DNA of 56,124 bases, taken from assembly GCA_015852425.1 (NCBI GenBank), contig JAAAIG010000161.1, positions 1 through 56,124 on the forward strand, written 5' to 3'. The notes beneath the pieces are model-generated. The model was not told where the DNA came from. It worked only from the letters and a program-made list of their open reading frames with translations, and searched no databases. Source of the stretch: Gryganskiella cystojenkinii (lineage: Eukaryota; Mortierellomycota; Mortierellomycetes; Mortierellales; Mortierellaceae). Position 1 is the first letter of the stretch. Each line of letters opens with the position of its first letter. This document shows, piece after piece, positions 42,241 to 54,689 of the stretch. Made by a program: the position numbers and the translations under genes.

Positions 42241-45200
42241 ATGCCTCAGGGCGCCACTATGGCAGACCCCTTTCTCCGAGCTCCAGTCAACGGTTCATCC
42301 ACCGAGTTTACTAACAGCAACTACCACAGCAACAACAACAACAGCTCCCTCCAAGGACACTTTCATCAGCCCACGACCATGAATCAGCATGGACAGGTAC
42401 ACAAGAGATTCATTTCTATTGTTTGTAATTGTGAGTAAAGTGTACCTGGATCTAACCCTCCTTTGTTTCAATCTCCATCATAGCAACTGGCGAGTCTTCT
42501 CCGGGGAAAGCTTGGCGACTATGACGGCTTTGGCGACAACTTTGGGCAGGATATCTCTCGTTCGACCTCGGCACCTCCGAACCAGCTTCCCCGTCAGTCC
42601 TTGCAAACTTCGAGATTCTCTGGATTTGACTCTAGTTTTGATTCTCAACTCTCGCCTGATGCTCGGTCAGAGTCCTCGGACTATCTTCAGGGTAACAGCC
42701 CTTTTACTCTGCCTCCATCAACAATGGCCACGACAACAACTCGCTCCAGTCACTTTACAGCCTCCCAGCCACTACAGAAACAAAGTAGTCAGTCCTCGAC
42801 GACCGTGTATTCTCCTGGCGCCTCCTGGCAACTCTGGTCCTCGACGTCTTCGCTTTTGGGGACAGGATCAGGATTGGACGATCCCAAGAGTCCTGGCTCA
42901 GGTAGCGGTAAGCAGCGTTTTCCCCCACCCGTCCTTTCCTAAACCCTTTCTCGACTGCCAGGCCATGCAACACGTTGCGACTCCTTTTTTTTCTTTCCTG
43001 CTTTCTTGTCTCGTACAATTGAACGGAAACTGCTTGTCCGTTGCGCCTTCTCTTTCTCCCTTTTTTTCGAAAATTTTCTCCTTGCCTGGTTAGCCGATTT
43101 AAATTGCCTTGCATGGCACTAATATATTCTTTTCCTTTTTTTAATAGAGTCCAATGGGTTCATGGGCCTCGACGGTGGAAGCGCGGATCCTGCTTTTCAG
43201 TGGCGTCACGAATTGACATCCACATCAGAGTTGTCCTTAGTCGAATCGCATTCACCTCGCCTCAACAAAGGAAATAAGGACGGATCAGGCAATAACAGCT
43301 CGAGTGGAGGAGGACGAAATACAGCCTCCATGCCTACTTCACCTCTGTTTGGAGCACGTTCGGCCGATCCACTGAGTCATATCTGGAATCAAGGTGTTTC
43401 GACACCCTCACATGACTATCCTCGATCACCCTCGCCACTCTTTAGCCCCGTTCATCAGAATCAGCAGCAACAACAACAGCAGCATAACAACATGTTGTAC
43501 CAAAGTCTCTCACCAAATCTGTCTATTCGATCGCCTCTGACGACACCTTCGACTTTACGACACGAAATTTCGGACTCGCCTGATTTGGAACCACTTGATC
43601 ATCACGGTTTTGGAGCAGAGGATGTTATGGATGAGCGGTCCTTACAGATAAAGTCTGTCCTCAATGCTGCGCTGGATGGAGGCGAGGATGAAAAGATTTT
43701 AAACAGCATGACGAGCGCTCGATCCCCACTATACAAGTCCAAATTCGCTCCACTTCAGAGATCATCTTCGACACCTCCTGGAAGTTTCCCATTACCGACT
43801 CGAAACAACTCTGCATTTTCTTTAGACCACAGTGAGCAAGGGCAAGACTCTGGCGCAGCGGATCTTGAAGCGGCCATGCGCAGCATGCAACTCGGCAACA
43901 TTGTGAGTGTTACCGAAACTAGACTAGGAAGAGAGGTGAACTCTATTTTATCGTGTTGATGTTGACCTTGTGTTTTTTTTACGTTTTATTATTTTATTAA
44001 TAGGATGACAATTTGGCCGCGCAACAGGCCAGTCTCAGAAGGCAACAGTATCAACTGAGTCAACAACAGCTCAAGCTTCAACAGATCCAGATGCAGCAAC
44101 AGCGCCAACAACAACAGCAACAGCAACAGCACCAGCTGCATTCCAGACATGGTCAACACCCGCCTCAGTATATGCATGGGTCCCATACACCTATTACCGC
44201 TCATTCGCCTTACTTTGACAGTCAAAATATTCTCAAGGACCCTCGTATGATCAATCCACAGAGCGACTACGATTATATGCAGCTGCAGAGCCAGTATGAT
44301 TTCATTGGTGGCAGGGACACTTTATCATCTTCAGCTCAGAAAGGTAAAGGCACCGAAATATGTTTTTGATATCTTTTTAGAGAGGAGCGTGCAAAACTAG
44401 AGTCAGCGATATTGATCTTTTGGGGTTCATTGTTATTCTCCTCTCTTTTAGATCTACACTCTATGTTGATTAGTCACGATGAGGCCTCTCTTGGACTTCG
44501 AGCGAACGACTTGGCTTATGATCCTCGTCGCATGCATGGTCTCGGTGTCTCGCCAGAGTATAAGAACGGGATGCTTCCGTTTCAACTTCNNNNNNNNNNA
44601 CAGCAGCAACAACAACAACTCTTGTTACAACAACAGCAACAGCTGCAGCTGCAACAAGGTTACTCCCAGCATATGCCACAGCAAATGTACATGCCAAACG
44701 TCATGGATCTGGGGTCACCTTCTGCGATGGACTATGCTGGAAACACGTTGCGTGCGTCGGAGCTTAATCATGCAGACGCTCGATCGACTGCAGCGGCACG
44801 CGCGTTGAATGCTGCAACTGAGAAAAAGTTGCGTCTTCAATCACAGCAGATTATGCTTCAACAACAGCAGTTGATGATGATGAGGCAGCAACAGCTTCAG
44901 CAGCAACAGCAGCAACAACAGTTGCTGCACCACTCAAACCCGCAAAAGCATAACAAGCAGGGTCGTGGCAAGAATGGCAGTAGCAATAGCAATAACCATC
45001 ATGGTCATGGACAGTCAAACTCTCAGATTTCATCACCAAAACATCAACATTCTTCTAAAAACGGCGGCGGTGGACATGACGGAGCTAAATCTGGGGGCGA
45101 GTCTGAGTACGGGTCTTCTCGCCAGCGAAACCAGCATGGTCATCACCATCAACAGCCACAACAACAGCAACATCTTCAGCAACACCAACAACTTCAAATG

Positions 45201-46852
45201 CAGCAGTTACAACAGCAGCAGCAGCAGTCGGCAGATGAGGCCAAGGATGCTGAGAACGACCCCGGTCATGGTCTTCGCAGTCCTCTCTTGGAGGAATTTA
45301 GAACCAACAAGACCAACCGAAAATACGAGCTTATGGTATGCACTCTCATTGTTATCTAAAAAATGGTAGCTGGTGTTGCAAGGAATGGCTGCATGATGAT
45401 CGCCTTCTGACTCCTTTTTTTCGCTTTTTCTTTTACTCATTTGCGATTTTTAGGACATTGCCGGTAGCGTTGTCGAATTTAGCGGTGACCAGCATGGATC
45501 TCGATTCATTCAACAGAAATTAGAGACAGCGACGGATGAAGAAAAGACCATGATCTTTGAAGAGATTATGCCTCAGGCTCTGCAGCTTATGACGGACGTC
45601 TTTGGCAACTATGTGATTCAAAAGTTTTTTGAGTATGGCCCCCTGGATCAAAAAGCGCAACTTGCGAAACAGATGGAGGGCCATGTCCTGTCGTTAGCCC
45701 TGCAGATGTACGGTTGTCGAGTTGTTCAAAAGGCGTTGGAACATGTTCAGACTGAACAGCAGGCTGTCCTAGTCCTGGAATTGGATGGACACGTGCTAAA
45801 GTGTATCAAGGACCAGAACGGGAACCATGTGATCCAAAAGGCAATCGAGTGCGTGGCCGCGGAGCATATTCAGTTTATTATTGGGGCTTTTACAGGACAG
45901 GTTTATACCCTGGCCACACATCCGTATGGATGTCGGGTTATCCAGCGCATGTTTGAGCACTGTGCTGATACCAAGACGGTAAGGGGTTCTCTTGCGATAC
46001 ATGGATAGTGGAGGACTTCTGTTTTTTTTTTGGCTTCTCTACTAATACTGATTTTTTTTTCTGTGTATCTTAGCCCTTGATGGATGAGCTTCATCGATAC
46101 ATCCCGAGCTTGGTCCAAGATCAATATGGAAACTATGTGATCCAACATATCCTGGAACGTGGCCAACCCTCTGAAAAGTCGCTTGTAGTCTCCAAGGTCA
46201 TGGGTCAGGTCCTCCAGTTGAGCAAACACAAGTTTGCCAGCAATGTAGTTGAAAAGTGTGTTGCCTATGGATCCCCCTTGGATCGTCAGCGATTGATCGA
46301 CGAAGTCCTGTTGCCATCCTCCATCCCAGTGGTGAACGGAAAGACAGATGCCACGTCCTCCTCCTCGGCCGCCATGGCGACATCACCTCTAGTCTTGATG
46401 ATGAAGGATCAGTTTGCAAACTATGTGGTCCAAAAGATGTTGGATGTCGTGGATGGTGAACAGCGAGATTTGCTCGTGGCCAGGATTCGACCTCATTTGC
46501 AGTCCTTGAAGAAGTACACCTATGGCAAGCATCTTATCACTAGTAAGTTAAAAAAAATTCAGGGAATGGAAGCGCGGTTACCCCCCACTTGAGCTCTTCA
46601 ACAACTGTGCCAAACTCTGATCAACCTTCTTTTTCTTTCATTCTATATCAAACAGAGGTTGAAAAGCTTATGGCGATGCAGGAGGCTAGATCCAACAACT
46701 CCTTGCCCGCGTCAGGGATCATGATGGACGGATATCTGAACTCGCCTGCGCTCTCCGTCGGGACTTTGACTCCGACCCCTAGCTCTCCCGTGGTCGGTCA
46801 TGCCATGTCGATCAACACGACCACCACTAAAGTGTCCATGTTGTCGTCTTGA
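42241..46852 (+). CDS. Pumilio (PUF) family RNA-binding protein, eight PUM repeats
   Basis: Eight exons, 42241-42396, 42484-42907, 43148-43902, 44004-44343, 44452-45335, 45454-45978, 46074-46542 and 46656-46852, give about 1249 residues with a 10-N gap in exon 5. The first 820 residues are disordered and Ser/Gln/His-rich with long poly-Gln runs. The Pumilio homology domain follows. Its eight base-recognition cores are GSRFIQQ, GNYVIQK, GCRVVQK, GNHVIQK, GCRVIQR, GNYVIQH, ASNVVEK and ANYVVQK. By the PUF code (SR/Q, NY/Q, CR/Q, NH/Q, CR/Q, NY/Q, SN/E, NY/Q) the predicted target is 5'-UGUAUAUA-3', as for human PUM1. Such proteins bind 3' UTRs and repress or localise mRNAs through deadenylation. 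The last exon adds a 64-residue Ser/Thr tail. A Ser/Thr/Ala insert lies between repeats 7 and 8. Confidence 0.95.
44590..44599. other. Assembly gap (ten N) in the poly-Gln region of the Pumilio gene
   Basis: Ten consecutive N sit inside CAG/CAA-rich sequence. The frame happens to stay open across the gap, but the true number of missing bases is unknown. Confidence 0.99.
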
Positions 46853-47276
46853 AAAACAAAGACTGGACATAATGGATTACCTTCGTACATACCTCCTCCC
46901 TCCCCCCCCCCCCCCTCCACAGATTTTTGCTTACCCATGCCGTCAAGTCATCGATACTCTTTTTAGCTGCGAGAAGATGTTCCTTTCCTCCATTGGCCTT
47001 TTCATCGCCACCGACTGGGGTCATCTTGAGTCCCGCAAATTGGTTCAACATGGTTAACGATTTCCGGTACTTCAAGGCCTTGCGTTCCATGCTCGCAATC
47101 TCGGCCGTATCAGGATCCTTCGAGGCTTCATCGTCCTCTGCGTGTTCGTCTTCCTCATCGCTGCTAAAGCCATCAAAGTCATTATCACGATGGTCATTCA
47201 GGTCCTCACGGAACGAGAGTCGACGGTTCTTGGTCATATCTAGTCCAGAGACTGAGGATTCAGTGACGAGGGCCAT
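46827..47276 (-). CDS. Small acidic protein of unknown function, overlapping the 3' end of the Pumilio gene
   Basis: 149 codons from the ATG at 47276 (MALVTESSVSGLDMTKNRR). The central part is highly acidic (FSSDEEDEHAEDDEASKD), followed by a predicted amphipathic helix (IASMERKALKYRKSLTMLNQ) and an Ala/Lys-rich helix (KEHLLAAKKSIDDLTA). This looks like real protein; the tail after AW is doubtful. GTAAGC at about 46931 and a CAG at about 46873 could remove an in-frame 60-base intron that includes the C14 tract, with the same stop used either way. As drawn, the last 26 bases overlap the Pumilio coding region on the opposite strand. No family was recognised. Confidence 0.6.
   Translation of the reverse strand: MALVTESSVSGLDMTKNRRLSFREDLNDHRDNDFDGFSSDEEDEHAEDDEASKDPDTAEIASMERKALKYRKSLTMLNQFAGLKMTPVGGDEKANGGKEHLLAAKKSIDDLTAWVSKNLWRGGGGREEVCTKVIHYVQSLFFKTTTWTL
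46902..46915. repeat. C14 homopolymer
   Basis: Fourteen consecutive C between the Pumilio stop and the convergent acidic-protein gene. Length error here would shift the unspliced frame of the acidic protein. Confidence 0.85.
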
Positions 47277-50200
47277 GCTTTGTTGTAATAGCTGTAGTTA
47301 CGGGCAGGAAGGGATTGCGAGGCTGGAGGATCTCTACTACAAGAGAATTAGAGAAGACAAAACGTTTGGTAAGAAGTAACACGACATAGGCCGTCAAACA
47401 CTGCCCCAAAATTTTGCTGCTTTTTTTGAAGATTACTACACGGTCGTCAGTACCTTTTTCTTTGTTTCGTGCTGAGAAAAGTGAAACGGTTAGTTTTGCT
47501 GTGCCAAGGACTGTCGAGTTGACTGGATATGTATTCGACTTTGTCTCAATCGAAAGCTTTTTTTTTGTCGTGAGGTTTGAGTAGATCGGGCTAAAAGAAG
47601 TATTTTTTGCTTCTAAAAGGGATGTTGCGTCTCTATAAAACGTGGTTGAAAAGGAGGGTGGTGCAAGAAAGAAAAGAGAAAGGAAAAATAAGGACAGAAA
47701 AAGCGTGCCACGAATGGGCTTTTCGTGTGCGTGCTTTTCTGGGGTCGTTGGGGTTGCTTGTGGCCAGTGTCACCAAGGATTGGGAAGAGTAGTACGAAAA
47801 AAGAGGAGGGAAAGGAAGGGGGTTTGCTGGTTTGCAAAAAAAAAAAAAATAGAATAAAAAAGAGTAGTAGCGAGGACACTGCTAGATGAGTGAGGGAGAA
47901 CAGCAGGCGTAAAAAAAACTGGGCGGGAGTGAGGTTCGAGTTGGATACAGGGTGCACGGAGGGGCGGGTAGGATGAAAAAGAGTGAGAAAGAGAAGAAAA
48001 GAAAAAGGAAAGGAATATTGTGGAGTAAAAAAACCGATACCCCTCATCCGCGCAGGCCCTCCTTATTTATAGCGGGACGGAAAGCAACAACAGGCACAAC
48101 AATAACGAAAGGAGAGACGGATCCCATCAGACCGCCATGTCGCCCCTCCCTCTTGGTTATTTCTCAGTGGATTTGTTGTCTACGAGTGGGATACATGAAT
48201 ATGCAGGAAGAGAAGAAGGCATAAAACACTATCGCATTTGCAGCAGAGAGAGAGAGAGAGATGATCTTTGTTGGCCCTCTCCTTGTTGAAAAAAAGGGTG
48301 ACATCGAACAAAAGAGGATGAAAAGACGCGCGAATAAAAAGAAAAAAAATCGATGGATGACCGTGTCTGCTGACACACAGCAAAGCAAAGAAAAAAAATG
48401 ACCAACGACCCTTTGGCTCTCATTGATGACTGATTGCGTGTTGTTGAGGACACCGTGACATGACTGAGTATTTGAAAGAAGGATTGGGATGGACTTTGGT
48501 TGACACCTGTTGGGTTATACCCTTCTGAACAAAGCAGGATTTGCATTTGTTTTCGCGGGAAAAAAAATCATTGTCTGCCTGACTTGGGAATGCGCGCGGG
48601 AAGAAAAAAAAAGCCACAAGAAGAGCTACATGGGCGTATGTGCGCCCTTAATTTTTTTTTTTGGTTGACCCTCTTCCCAGTGTGTGTTACCCCTGGACCA
48701 CCACCACCAACACCCATCGTCATCATCCTTTTTTTGTTTTGCCCCTAGGGTTCTTCCCGTCTAGAACGATCAACAAAGGGCAAAGTGTCAGCCGCTTTGC
48801 TGTACCATGCAGCGGACTTGTTTCGTTAATGCGCTTTGTTGGGCAATGCATATCCTTCCTTGAACCTGCATCGATTTTCTCCCTGGGGATATCGTCCTCT
48901 TGGGTAGGAGGATCCTTCCTCTTTTTTTTCTTCTCTGTTTTCATATCCATGTGTCCCAGTCTGCGCAAGGTTCAAATGACAGAAATACTCCAACAGATCA
49001 CAACACCAGGTCAAGGACATGCGCCCCAATAATGCTGACCTTTTGACGCTTGTTTTTTTTGCTTCCAGTAAAATGGTCCTTTTCTATCAGGTTGAACGTT
49101 CATATCTCGAGACGACAGCTTTCATTTTGTCCGAATGAGTGAAAACGCTAGGTTGTTCGGTTTTTCCCTAGAGGGCAGTGACGCGTTATGTCGATGCATA
49201 TTCAATCATATTGTCGTTTTGTCGTACGGTGTGTCTGGTCATCATATCTCAGACCTGCACGTGTTTACTGACAGAAGCACGGCATACAAAACGGAAAAAA
49301 GGTCTGGCGATCGCCTTCCTCTGGGGATTTATTGCCTGGCCCATGACCATTTTGGCATCCAGTGGAGCGATGTAACTGCTGGAGAGACCTCTCGGCAGCA
49401 TTACGTCGAGGCACACAGCTGACATTACGCAAAGGAAAAAAAATGGCCGTAGAGAATTGAGAGTTTGATCTCCATCGACTGTCGGGGGGGGGGAGGGGGG
49501 GAGGGTACACATATAGAGGACAGCCAGAAAGTAATGTGAGTGGATTGAGAAAGAGAGGGAGGAGGAGGAGGAGGAGGAGGGAGAGAGGGGGGAGGTATAT
49601 GTGATAGGAATAGGTGTCAATGGGAGGACCTAGGTCGTCCTTATGTCGATCTTTCAGTAAAGTGAGCCCTGACATTTTTGTCCTTATCTTGCCACAAGCT
49701 TCCAGCCTTGGCTTTCATCGTCAAGTTTTTTTTATCCTCAGGTACAACGTGGACCCTGAGAAGGAACTTTAACCCGCCTGGGGTTGAGTGGCGCATGAGG
49801 CTGAGTCGTTTCAGGATGACTTTTAAAGTGAACGTACGGACTCCAACTCTGAACCTTCCACCAGAATAAGTTGTTATCCTCGAAACCTGGGATAACTCAT
49901 AACTGGGACGACTAATGCGCTCTTGTCGTCCTACCGTGAGTTCTTGTGTTCAGGCCTGTCGGAGTTGGATGGTCTTCGGTGGCTGACTTTTGCAGGGATT
50001 TAGGACGTCCCAGCAAAAAGCAGAAAAATCGGTGGTCGGACCAAAGCGACGCTCACATGAAATCAAATTCTACGCGCCCTTTGATTGTTTGTTTGTTTGT
50101 TGTTTTGTCGTTTCGTTTTGGCTTGTGATAATGGGCCTTTTGCTCTTGTCATGGTTGAACGTAGACCAAGAAAAAAATATTTGATGCTCAGCTCAAGTCA

Positions 50201-51559
50201 ACAATCATATCATCATCATCATTTCGAGAACGAGAATTGGGTCTAAGGACAAGAAGCTACAAAATGTTTATGAGAAACAGCTCTTTGTTTTCGAAAGGGT
50301 CTCTCTGCCACAATTTCACGCGCCTGTCGAACCTTTTTGACGCTCAGCCTTTTTAAACCAGCCATGAGCTCGAAAACAGCCATTATTATTGATCTTAAGA
50401 AGTGGAGATTACCTATCGGCCTATCTTTTTCCAAAAGAAGAGAAAAAGTGACAAGTAAAGAGAAATGGGAAAATGAATAGTGAGCTGGGTCATTGGTTGA
50501 AGACCTTGTCAATGACAGTTTGAACGGACAACAAAACACACAGAGATTGCCATGTGCCGAAAAATAATAACTCGTCCCTTGCTTTTGATCTAATTCTTGC
50601 AATCGGAGGTCAGTCCAGTGGTTGTGAAGAACAAAGGAAACGTAAACAAACAGCACGATCCAACGATCGTTTCTCGCACCTCATTCACATTCTCCCCACG
50701 GTATCATGACACGAATGCAAAAAAAAAAAAAAAAGAATTGGCACGAGCGCGAGAGAGCTGGGGAAGGGAAGGTGGACGTGGTCCCACTGAGTCAAGGTAC
50801 CTCGGAGATCACACAGAGAGGTGTGGTGCGTGTACCGAATGCAGGTCCGCCGACACAGACCTCAGGGACATGCTCTGTGCTCGACATTTTTATTTCTTGC
50901 CCGTTTCTTTTTCTACTCTTTCTTTCTTTGCCTCCCGTATTTTGCATTTCTGAACTCGTCAACCATTATCCCTACCGATCTGCGATCAATTCTCCTTGTA
51001 ATTTCCTCAGTGATCCATCTCCAACATCGACCTCTTTTCTTTTTTCCTCTGGTGAGTACTACATGCATCCGTTCATCTTTAACCTGATAACAACATGGGC
51101 TAGCATAGATACCGGTTCTGCTCACGAACAAATGGAAAGATTACTCGTCTGGTTCCACAGAACAGGATCACAAACAAAATTGCAGGCGCGAATACACTGA
51201 TAAGCCTGAAGGGAAAAAAGAACGAAAGAAAAAAAAAAGATGTAGGATGGAAGACTTGCAAAATGATCTTGGTTTCTCAGTATCATTGGAAAATGAAAGG
51301 AGCGATTCCGAATTTGAGGATGAACAAGAGTAAAGAACAACAATCTAAAATGTAAAGCGCAGAGAAAGAGATCGACAAGGTTGGATTTCTCATTCCATGA
51401 CAAGAATGCAACGGTTCTATGCGTAAGCAAAGCAACCTTGAACACAGACAGAGCAATAAGAAAAAAGAAAAAAAGAGCGAGGTGGCCCAGTCCAGCGCAA
51501 AAAGTCAGCAGCAAACAGAGCAATCAAAACAAACGAACAATCACACCAATATCACAAAT
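47277..51559. other. Long gene-poor region
   Basis: About 4.3 kb with no recognisable protein family, no exon chain and no rRNA or tRNA pattern that could be identified. The region is full of A/T homopolymers and low-complexity blocks: an AG dinucleotide run near 48242-48261, a G-rich block at 49484-49505 and a GA-rich block at 49546-49597. Open frames on either strand are short and low in complexity. The left end presumably includes the promoter of the acidic-protein gene. Confidence 0.5.
49484..49505 (+). repeat. G-rich block (G10-A-G7-A-G3)
   Basis: Twenty of 22 bases are G, broken only by two A. The run could fold into a G-quadruplex. A GA-rich block (ggaggaggag repeats, 49546-49597) follows on the same strand. 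Confidence 0.8.
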
Positions 51560-52586
51560 GAGGGCACCGGCCCACACACTTTTCATCTTTTTTCTCTTTC
51601 TCCAGTCCTTCGCTGTCACTTTCCTTTTCTTCCTTCCTTCCTTCCTTCCTTTCCTTGTTCTTCTCCCCTCCTTTTCGACTTCTTTTTCTTTGAGATTCCT
51701 TCTCTGCACACCATCCTCTCCTTCGTCGTCACCCATTGATACTCTTCTTGAATATTTCCTTGGTTGACTCGACACTCAGTCTTCCTCTTTTTTTTTAATG
51801 ACCCTCCTCGACTTGGCCTTGTAACGACCTTTGAACCTCTTTTCTTGTTTTCCCTTCACGGTTCTTTTGTCACGGATACCCCTTACGTCCTTGACTGGTA
51901 ATACGCTTCAACTTTTCGCAACTCACACGGACAAACCTCGCGCACTGCACATTTAACCCCCCACCTCGTCCGCGAAACTAATCCTTCAGCCACACCCCCT
52001 CGACATAATTTTTCCATCAAATTTTGCTTACGCCTTGACCCACTGCAACCTTTTAACCATCGCCCAAACTCGACTTTTTTTTTTTTTTTCCTCCTTTTCT
52101 TTCCAAGAACAAAGCGACGTGTGTGTAGGCGTGTGCATTTTTTTTGTTGTTTTTTGCATTGCTGCAGGAAGATACTCTCTGCAGATAACACCTTTTCTTT
52201 TTCTCCCTTCTCTTACTCCCCTCGTTCCTTCGAGACCTTCGAGACCATCCACCATCTTCCTACTGCAACCCTTTCCTTGTTTTCAGGTCGTCCTCTTTAT
52301 TTGCAAAACTTTCTCTTAGCAACCCCCACTCGACTTTTCTGTTCTATCTGTAACCCACAGGATAACGATACGACACGATTGCGACATTCGCAATACCAAA
52401 CATACACAGCAAAAAGTTGTCCTAACACGGTTCTCTCTCTTCTTTCCTTACTCCTTTGTCCACGCTCCCCCTTCTTTATCCCTTCCACAGTCAAAAGACT
52501 ATCCATCCTCCTCACTTCTCAGCGCATAACCTCCCTCGACACACTCTCCTGCTCGTTCTTTCCCCCCCTTTTCTTTCCTCCTTCCC
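51560..52586 (+). promoter_or_regulatory. Pyrimidine-rich leader/promoter of the membrane coiled-coil protein
   Basis: About 1 kb of strongly C+T-biased plus-strand sequence with few G leads up to the ATG at 52587. Similar but shorter pyrimidine-rich leaders precede the CorA-type and Pumilio genes here. It probably holds the transcription start and a long 5' UTR, possibly with an intron (ttgctgcag and ctctgcag acceptor-like sites near 52162-52182). Confidence 0.5.
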
Positions 52587-54689
52587 ATGACATACCTCCA
52601 ACTTCACCAACAGCACGCCTCAGATATCAAAGAGAAGGTTCGACAAGAAACGACCACGACCACAATTTCTTCCTCAACCACGACAACGTCTTCGACCTTG
52701 CCCCTTACTTCAGACTCGGAGCCGACCATGTATAGTACCTCTCAACAAAAATCCCTGCATTACTCTAGCAGTCGAGGAGCGAGCAACGGTCTCAGCAAGA
52801 ATGGAGGCGCATCACAGCATCATGACCTGGACCTTGGTGGCCACACCCTGAACCAACAGAGTCCACGTCTCGGCAACGGTGGTCGTTCTTCTTCGCAATC
52901 CTCAAACTCGAGCAATGGTGGCGGAGTGAATGCGACCATGGGCCAGAAGGCACCGGGGTTCAATGGTGCTGCTGGACTCCAGCATAACACCAAGTCGTCG
53001 TCCTCGGGTGCGTTCTCGACCCACAGCAACGGGTCGATCGCGTCCCTGCCACCAAACAAGTCCTCTTCATCACACGTTGGTGGTGAAAGATACCGCTCCG
53101 CACACGACCCCTCGGATTACTCGAGTGGTGCACACAGCTGGCCTATTCTGTTTGCAGTTTTACCCCCGCTCGGTGCACTCATCTTTGGAAAATCAGATAT
53201 TTGGAGTGACATGTTGACCCTGGCCCTTATCGCCTTCTTCCTCTACAACATCATCAAAGGTAATGTGTGTGTCTTTTATTGTCGTCCTTTTTTTTTTTTT
53301 TTTTTTTTTGGTGCTCTGGTGACCTTTTCTTTCCAGCAAAGATAGCGCAAGCGTCTTTGTATATCTGTGTGTTTGGACCATCCTTCCCCAACGAAAAAAA
53401 AGCATGAATCCATAAACTTTCGCATGTACACACACGCAACATTATCAAAACAACACCACACGCAACGACAAACAACAATAACAATTGTCCCATCCTACTG
53501 TGCCGTCTTCTCACGGAGCATGGACCGTGGCACCCCTCGATCCTCCATGACCACAATCTTTGCTTCCCTCTGTTCATTTTCCTCTGTTCCTTTTGCTCTC
53601 ATGTTTGTTTGTTGCCTTCTGTTTTTTTCTATCTTTTCCCGCGTGCTTCGATGCAGCCTTTTTTTTTGTCGTCTTTTGCATGTGGTGCTTCTATATCCCT
53701 GCTTCGTCAGTACTTTTTGCGTTTGTTTTATTAACCTTAGCCTCGTTCTCCTAACGCTCTTACCTCCTCTCCCTCCTGCCTTTACAATCTTTCTTGCAGT
53801 CCCTTGGGAATTATACTATGCTGCTCGAACAAGGCGAATCCTGCTTACCTCGGTCAGTGCCACGGCTACGGGTCCAGTCGACCCCATGATCGAGAAGAGA
53901 CGTCAAGATGCAGCTGCCAGTCTTCGTCGTCAAGAGTTCTTTTCTCTCTTGTTCGTTCTGGCTTCGCCCTTCCTTGGCGGTTATACCCTTCAATACCTCA
54001 AGTCGTTCTTTTCATCCTATGAAGACTATCTTTCCGCCCTGAACATTGAACTCTTTATCATCGCTTCTGGTATCCGACCTCTGACCCACTTGATCTCGCT
54101 CCTCAAGGCGCGCGCTTTGCATCTTCAGGAACAGGTTCATTTCCCGGATTCCGAGGTCGAGCTTTTGAAACGTAAAGTCGCTGCCATGGAAGCCGAGCTC
54201 TCGCAGTTGCGACGCGCATACGCCACCAAGAGCGATGTTCTCCAGGTCCAGGACAGTGTCGAGCCAACCCTCCATCAACTCACCAAACAGATGAAGCGTC
54301 AGGACAAGAAGGAGGCTCTCTTGCGATCCTATGCTGAGGAACGGTTCACGAGCATTGATGAAAAGATGCGTGAGTACGACACGATCTTGGCATACAGGAT
54401 CACGGAAGAACAACATCGATCGAGTCTGTTGTTCTTGCCGATCAATATCCTGGTCGCCATGGTTAGTTACTGCACTTTCTTCTTGCCTGCGAGACTCTCT
54501 GGGATCGCGGCAGGAAAGCAGCAGCCGATGCTGAAGAGTCCTCCGGTGCCAGCCGCGATTGGAGATGGGTTCAATGAACAACATCACCATCTTAACTCGA
54601 CAGCGACAAAGTCCCATATGTTGTCGGGTCATCCTCAGCCGTCGCATAACCCGCTCAGCTCGACAAGAGATACCGCTCGCTTGTATTGA
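52587..54689 (+). CDS. Conserved fungal membrane protein with C-terminal coiled coil (function unknown)
   Basis: Two exons, 52587-53259 and 53800-54689, join in phase across a 540-bp GT-AG intron, giving 520 residues. The first 190 residues are Ser/Thr/Asn/Gln-rich and probably disordered. Two close hydrophobic segments follow (SWPILFAVLPPLGALIFG and DMLTLALIAFFLYNIIK), then VPWELYYAARTRR, which has the look of a conserved motif. A third hydrophobic stretch lies around FFSLLFVLASPFLGGYTLQ, then a roughly 90-residue coiled coil (from EVELLKRKVAAMEAELSQLR to EERFTSIDEKMREYD), and a last hydrophobic segment FLPINILVAMVSYCTFFLPA. The architecture resembles uncharacterised membrane proteins widespread in fungi, but no biochemical role can be stated. 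A later Met at 52730 is an alternative start. The intron contains a 21-base T tract. Confidence 0.82.

Noticed and set aside
47613..48047. Minus-strand ORF of 144 codons rich in Phe/Leu/Ser/Pro
   Set aside because: It is a low-complexity translation of GA-rich DNA with no conserved motif or splice context.
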